Of a stretch of DNA of 40,167 nucleotides, positions 36,786 through 40,167 are shown piece after piece (position 1 is the first letter of the stretch; the number at the start of each line of letters is the position of its first letter). This DNA comes from Candidatus Endomicrobiellum roisinitermitis. GTDB lineage: Bacteria; Elusimicrobiota; Endomicrobiia; Endomicrobiales; Endomicrobiaceae. The stretch spans positions 1 to 40,167 of the forward strand of contig JAITSL010000053.1 in NCBI GenBank assembly GCA_031287855.1, given 5' to 3'. The notes under the pieces are model-generated. The model was not told the DNA's origin, did not search any database, and saw only the letters and a program-made list of their open reading frames with translations. Made by a program: the position numbers and the translations under genes.

Positions 36786-36995
36786 CTATTCGAAAGAGTC
36801 TTTTGAATTAACGTTAGCAGCAACATCTTCTAAGTAAGCTTCTTGTTTTTGAATATTTTCTGTATCTTTACTTTGTTGAGCAATTTGATCTCTGTCTACA
36901 TAACTTCTATATACAGGTATAGCTATAATACTTAAAACCCCTATTATAACTAGCACTATTATAAGCTCGATAAGCGTAAAACCATTAGACTTTAT
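36786..36995 (-). pseudogene. Short type IV prepilin-like gene absorbed into the lysC frame
   Basis: About 69 codons from the ATA at 36993-36995: KSNGFTLIELIIVLVIIGVL, then SIIAIPVYRSYVDRDQIAQQ and a polar tail to TAG-terminated SKDSFE. The G/FTLIE peptidase and methylation site, with Glu+5, is perfect, and the 20-residue hydrophobic helix is intact. A good ribosome binding site (AGGAG, complement of 37001-37005) lies 5 bases before the ATA, which is one base away from ATG. This looks like a former stand-alone pilin or pseudopilin just downstream of lysC. Such short prepilin-like genes are common in Elusimicrobia by general knowledge. It could be made by ATA initiation, by slippage, or only as part of the fusion. 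Confidence 0.7.
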
Positions 36996-38234
36996 AGCAA
37001 CTCCTATTTTTTTAGAAAGGCCAAAACCTTTATGAAGTTCTTCTAGTGCTGTTGTTAAATCTCTTTCATCTATAATACAAGATATTTTTATTTCGCTTGT
37101 AGAAATCATTTCTATGTTGATGTCTTTTTTATGAAGCATTTCAAACATTTTGCCGGCCACACCTGCATTGCTTTTCATACCTATACCAACAACAGAAATT
37201 TTTGAAACATGCTCATCACAAATCACTTGTGAGGCTTTAACTTCTTGAGCAAGTTTATCTAATTCAATTTGTGTTTTCTTAAGTTCTTGTTTGCTTACCG
37301 TAAAAGAAATGTCATTTTTTTTGTTTACCGCTGCAGATTGAATTATCATATCTACATTTACACCAACCTTTGCAAGTCTACTAAAAATCTTAGCTGCTAT
37401 CCCAGGAATGTCTGGAAGATCTATTATTGTAAATTTTACTTGATTTTTATCAAAAGCTATACCTGACACTAACAACGTTTCCATCTTTTTCCTCCTGATA
37501 TTTTCCTCACTTGTTATTATCGTACCTGGATTTTGACTAAAAGTACTTCTTGAATGAATTTCTACACCAAACTTTTTTGCAACCTCAATACTTCTAGACT
37601 GCAAAACTTGAGCACCCGACCCTGCAAGCTCAAGCATTTCATCATAAGATATACACTCAATTTTTCTTGCATTTTTTGCTACCCTTGGATCTACCGTAAA
37701 TACACCTTCAACATCAGAATATATTTCACAAAAATCTGCATGTAATTGCGCTGCTAATGCAACTGCAGTTAAATCTGAACCGCCTCTCCCTAATGTTGTA
37801 ATATCACCTTTAGCGTTTAGAGCTTGAAAACCTGCAACTACAACAATATTATCTTTTGCAAGCATAGCTTTTATCTTTTTCGGATTTACTTTTTTAATTC
37901 TTGCCTTAGTATAACTAGTGTCTGCTGTAATACCTGCCTGAGGGCCAGTTAGAGAAATTGCTTTTTGTCCCATAAAGTTTATTGCCATAGCTAAAAGAGA
38001 TATAGAGATCATTTCGCCGGTTGCAAGTAGCATATCTAATTCTCTGTCTGGAGGATTTGATGTAATGTTTTTGGCCATAGTAAGTAATTCGTCAGTTGTG
38101 TCGCCAGGAGCAGAAACAACAACTACAACTTTATTGCCTGCCTTCTTTTTTTCAACTACTCTACTAGCAACCAATTTTATTTTATCTGCGTCTGCTACAG
38201 AAGAACCGCCAAATTTCATTACAACAAGCGCCAT
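36786..38234 (-). CDS. lysC: Aspartate kinase fused in frame to a type IV prepilin N-terminus
   Basis: Residues 1-409 are a normal single-function aspartokinase, the first step to lysine, threonine and methionine: VMKFGGSSVADADKIK, FQALNAKGDITTLGRGGSDL, then two ACT domains (FTIIDLPDIPGIAAKIFSRL and VVGIGMKSNAGVAGKMFEML) and the usual end LEELHKGFGLSKK. The frame then runs on through IGVAIKSNGFTLIELIIVLV, a textbook type IV prepilin leader and N-terminal helix, to residue 482. The junction holds seven A (complement of 37007-37013). Removing one A would place TAG (complement of 37004-37006) right after GLSKK. AGGAGAG before ATG 38234 supports the start. The aspartokinase call is firm; the fusion may be a mutation, slippage-corrected, or a sequencing error. 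Confidence 0.95.
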   Translation of the reverse strand: MALVVMKFGGSSVADADKIKLVASRVVEKKKAGNKVVVVVSAPGDTTDELLTMAKNITSNPPDRELDMLLATGEMISISLLAMAINFMGQKAISLTGPQAGITADTSYTKARIKKVNPKKIKAMLAKDNIVVVAGFQALNAKGDITTLGRGGSDLTAVALAAQLHADFCEIYSDVEGVFTVDPRVAKNARKIECISYDEMLELAGSGAQVLQSRSIEVAKKFGVEIHSRSTFSQNPGTIITSEENIRRKKMETLLVSGIAFDKNQVKFTIIDLPDIPGIAAKIFSRLAKVGVNVDMIIQSAAVNKKNDISFTVSKQELKKTQIELDKLAQEVKASQVICDEHVSKISVVGIGMKSNAGVAGKMFEMLHKKDINIEMISTSEIKISCIIDERDLTTALEELHKGFGLSKKIGVAIKSNGFTLIELIIVLVIIGVLSIIAIPVYRSYVDRDQIAQQSKDTENIQKQEAYLEDVAANVNSKDSFE

Positions 38235-38289
38235 ATTGTCTCTCCTTCAACAATTTTAACTATTTAAATAATCTCAATATTCAAAATAT

Positions 38290-39210
38290 TTAAATTATTA
38301 TTGTAGCACCTTTAACATCAAAATCTAATATATAAGTTTTTACAGAAACGCTTTCTGCTGCCCAAACATTTTTCATAGTCTTTTGTACGTTGTTAGCATC
38401 CTTTTTATCACATAAAGCAGCTAAAGTAGGCCCTGAACCAGATAGAAACGCTCCAAAAGCTTTAGCATTAAGAGCCGCCTGCAAAACTTCGTTCATAACT
38501 GGTATCATTTTTCCTCTGTAAGGTTGATGAAGCTTATCTTGCATAGCCTGTCTTAAAAGAGAGTAGTCTGCGCAACAAAAAGCAGCTGCAAGAAGCGCTA
38601 CCCTAGACATATTAAAAACAACATCATTTATGTCTACCATCTTAGGCAAAATTTGTCGAGAACGCCTTGTTCTAAGCTCAAAAGAAGGAACACACAAAAT
38701 CACTTTTAATTTTGGAATGGGAAGATTTATAACTGTTCCATGATTTTCATTTTCATCTTTACTACATATGCAAAGTCCGCCAAAAATTGCAGGAATAACA
38801 TTGTCCGGATGACCTTCAATTTTAATTGCAAGACTTGCAATTTGAGATTTATCTAGCTTGTTTTCACATAAGGCATTGGCAAGCATAATGCCACCAACTA
38901 TAGCTGTAGAACTAGAACCAAGACCTCCACTTAAAGGAATATTGTTATTTATAGTTATATTTAAATTATTTAAATTATACTTTGTTTCTTTAAGAACATT
39001 AAACGTTTCTTGCATAGACTGCCAAAGAAGATTTTTTTTACCTAGATCAAGAGTTTTTTTCCCTTCTCCTTTAATAATAAAAGTTGTCTTTTTAGCATTA
39101 GGCACATACTTTGCTTCAAATGTATTGTAGAGGCAAAGTGCTGCGCCAAAAATGTCAAAACCTGGTCCCAAATTTGCAGTTGATGACGGTACTCGTACTT
39201 TTACTTTCAT
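38290..39210 (-). CDS. thrB: Homoserine kinase
   Basis: A 306-residue GHMP-family kinase that phosphorylates homoserine in threonine synthesis. VRVPSSTANLGPGFDIFGAA is the N-terminal motif, IPLSGGLGSSSTAIVGG the ATP-binding loop (PxxxGLGSSxA), IEGHPDNVIPAIFGGL the third conserved stretch and FGAFLSGSGPTLAALC the C-terminal motif. It lies 20 bases after nfu and 55 bases before lysC, so threonine/lysine pathway genes are grouped. No homoserine dehydrogenase or threonine synthase is in the window. Confidence 0.95.
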   Translation of the reverse strand: MKVKVRVPSSTANLGPGFDIFGAALCLYNTFEAKYVPNAKKTTFIIKGEGKKTLDLGKKNLLWQSMQETFNVLKETKYNLNNLNITINNNIPLSGGLGSSSTAIVGGIMLANALCENKLDKSQIASLAIKIEGHPDNVIPAIFGGLCICSKDENENHGTVINLPIPKLKVILCVPSFELRTRRSRQILPKMVDINDVVFNMSRVALLAAAFCCADYSLLRQAMQDKLHQPYRGKMIPVMNEVLQAALNAKAFGAFLSGSGPTLAALCDKKDANNVQKTMKNVWAAESVSVKTYILDFDVKGATIII

Positions 39211-39230
39211 TTCGCTTACCCACTTACGAA

Positions 39231-39461
39231 TTAATTTAAAGATTGAACTTCTTTTATTTCAGGAACGGATTGCTTAATTGCATTTGTAACACCATGTTGT
39301 AAAGTCATCTGAGACATTGGACAACAGCCACAAGCACCTGTCAACCTTACTTTTGCCACACCGTCTTCTGATACATCTACCAACTCAACATTACCACCAT
39401 CTGCTTGAAGGCTGGGTCTTACTGAATCTAATGCTTGCTCTACTTTTTCTTTTAATGTCAT
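39231..39461 (-). CDS. nfu: NifU-like C-terminal domain iron-sulfur scaffold
   Basis: A 76-residue protein consisting only of the Nfu domain: VRPSLQADGGNVELVDV, then VRLTGACGCCPMSQMTLQHG with the CxxC cysteines Cys44 and Cys47 (and an extra Cys46), ending IKQSVPEIKEVQ. It holds a transient Fe-S cluster and passes it to target enzymes. The length equals that of other stand-alone Nfu proteins. TTAGGAGAT precedes the ATG. It heads the nfu-thrB-lysC group, following an extended -10 promoter. Confidence 0.94.
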   Translation of the reverse strand: MTLKEKVEQALDSVRPSLQADGGNVELVDVSEDGVAKVRLTGACGCCPMSQMTLQHGVTNAIKQSVPEIKEVQSLN

Positions 39462-39508
39462 TTTTATCTCCTAATCATATAATTTAAACTAAAAATTCCA
39501 CAAAGTGC

Positions 39509-39517
39509 ATTATAACA
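39509..39517 (-). promoter_or_regulatory. Extended -10 promoter for nfu-thrB-lysC
   Basis: On the reverse strand TGTTATAAT lies 48 bases before the nfu ATG. The -35 position (ATGAGG, complement of 39532-39537) matches 3 of 6 positions. Confidence 0.55.
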
Positions 39518-39540
39518 AAAAAATATATACACCTCATAGT

Positions 39541-39718
39541 AAAAAGGATAAAGTTAATTTAGAACCTTCCTTGGCTACTAGAGTGTCTCACTCACAGATC
39601 AATCGCAACAAACATTTAAGCAAATTAGCAAAATGATAGCACAAGAAAGGCATAAATGAATTTTGCTTCAAACAATGAATTGGCTCTGTCTAAAAAGGTT
39701 TAAACTAACTTTAATAAA
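39541..39718. other. Gene-free degraded stretch
   Basis: No complete gene is seen. A short plus-strand frame, SLTDQSQQTFKQISKMIAQE ending at a TGA near 39658, may be the tail of a decayed gene. GGCTCTGTCTAAAAAGG near 39682-39698 resembles GGGTCTGTTTAAAAAGG at 1119-1135. Confidence 0.4.
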
Positions 39719-39823
39719 TTCTAGCATTTAAGTCACATTAAATATTTTTTCAACTTACATTTATTAAAAAGCCTACTATGTGAATAGGTTAAAACACAAA
39801 TGCTAGAAAGTTAAAGTAAGTTG
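39719..39823. repeat. Two interleaved inverted repeats
   Basis: TTCTAGCATTT (39719-39729) is inverted as AAATGCTAGAA (39798-39808). CAACTTAC (39751-39758) is inverted as GTAAGTTG (39816-39823). The two pairs interlock instead of nesting. They may mark the left end of the degraded mobile element that follows. Confidence 0.5.
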
Positions 39824-39905
39824 TGAAGGGGAAGAAGAGGTTAGAAGAAGGCGGAAAGAAGTTAAGTAGTTTAGTGTCTTATAGCACAGGGTCAAAGAGA
39901 TTTAG

Positions 39906-40167
39906 GAAGAGCAAGGGGTAAAGAGATATTTTTATAATGCAGTAGATGTAAGAACGCGCTTTGGATTTAGTAAGTATTATAGGGAATTAAACAGCAAGAA
40001 TATGAGAAGATTTTATGAGGAGTTTAAAGAAGTATGTCCATTTAAGATAAGGAAGTGGCAAAATGATACTGGGAGGGAAAATTTAAGAGAGTTTGTAGAG
40101 AAATTAAAAGAAGATAAGGTAAAGCAGTTGTTTAGCTATCGGAGATGCCCAAAGATAAAAGGGTATG
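39906..40167 (+). pseudogene. Integrase-core (DDE) transposase fragment, cut by window edge
   Basis: From 39906 the frame reads EEQGVKRYFYNAVDVRTRFG, then EFKEVCPFKIRKWQNDTGRE, and ends at the window edge with KQLFSYRRCPKIKGY. The two aspartates of the DDE triad (NAVDVRT and NDTGREN) are present; the third residue would lie beyond the edge. An in-frame TAG at 39903-39905 and a frame change before it remove the N-terminal helix-turn-helix part. This is the same element type as the remnant at 25282-25570. Family: rve/IS481- or IS3-like; the exact family is not settled. Confidence 0.72.

Overview
The window is AT-rich, double-membrane bacterial chromosome. It carries LPS core genes, SecDF/YajC, an autotransporter, a MacAB-TolC-type pump and a long-form pyrophosphate-dependent phosphofructokinase, mixed with many decaying gene fragments. 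This fits an Elusimicrobiota (Endomicrobium-like) lineage undergoing genome reduction, such as a gut-flagellate endosymbiont. That assignment is inference from gene content; no rRNA or other taxonomic marker lies in the window.

Layout. 1-5266: a truncated B12-binding-type radical SAM gene (-), typA (+), an exported phage-tail-collar-domain protein (+), a GT8 glycosyltransferase (+), then a small graveyard with an ABC-exporter C-terminus (-) and a second GT8 remnant (+). 5267-17695 (-): one long, tightly packed run read from the right: HD-domain protein, tgt, yajC, second HD-domain protein, secD, secF, a MetH-activation-like protein, waaA (KDO transferase), an acyltransferase/heptosyltransferase fusion, two more heptosyltransferases and PPi-phosphofructokinase. 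It joins tRNA modification, protein export and LPS inner-core synthesis. 17732-18427 (+): an Ogg2-type DNA glycosylase. 18440-24337 (-): alaS and a 998-residue repeat-rich autotransporter. 24353-25871: a scrap yard with a partial macB duplicate, a broken transposase and unidentified fragments. 25872-30024 (-): a TolC-MacA-MacB efflux operon. 30293-32459 (+): a lipoprotein of unknown function and murA. 32612-34240: a broken ATPase and a nuclease-family remnant. 34313-36658 (-): the methionine importer metN-metI-metQ. 36786-39461 (-): nfu, thrB, lysC. 39462-end: degraded sequence and a transposase fragment cut by the window edge.

The most striking point is at the 3' end of lysC. The aspartokinase frame runs without a stop into a complete type IV prepilin N-terminus. 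A run of seven A residues at the junction has one A more than is needed to read a TAG stop, followed by AGGAG and an ATA codon where a pilin ATG would be expected. The fusion therefore looks like a one-base homopolymer change joining two formerly separate genes, possibly corrected by slippage. Other points are an acyltransferase-GT9 fusion, a MetN without its regulatory C-terminal domain paired with a MetQ without a lipobox cysteine, twin HD-domain genes around yajC-tgt, about 17 repeats in the autotransporter, and several pseudogenes whose individual lesions can be read directly.
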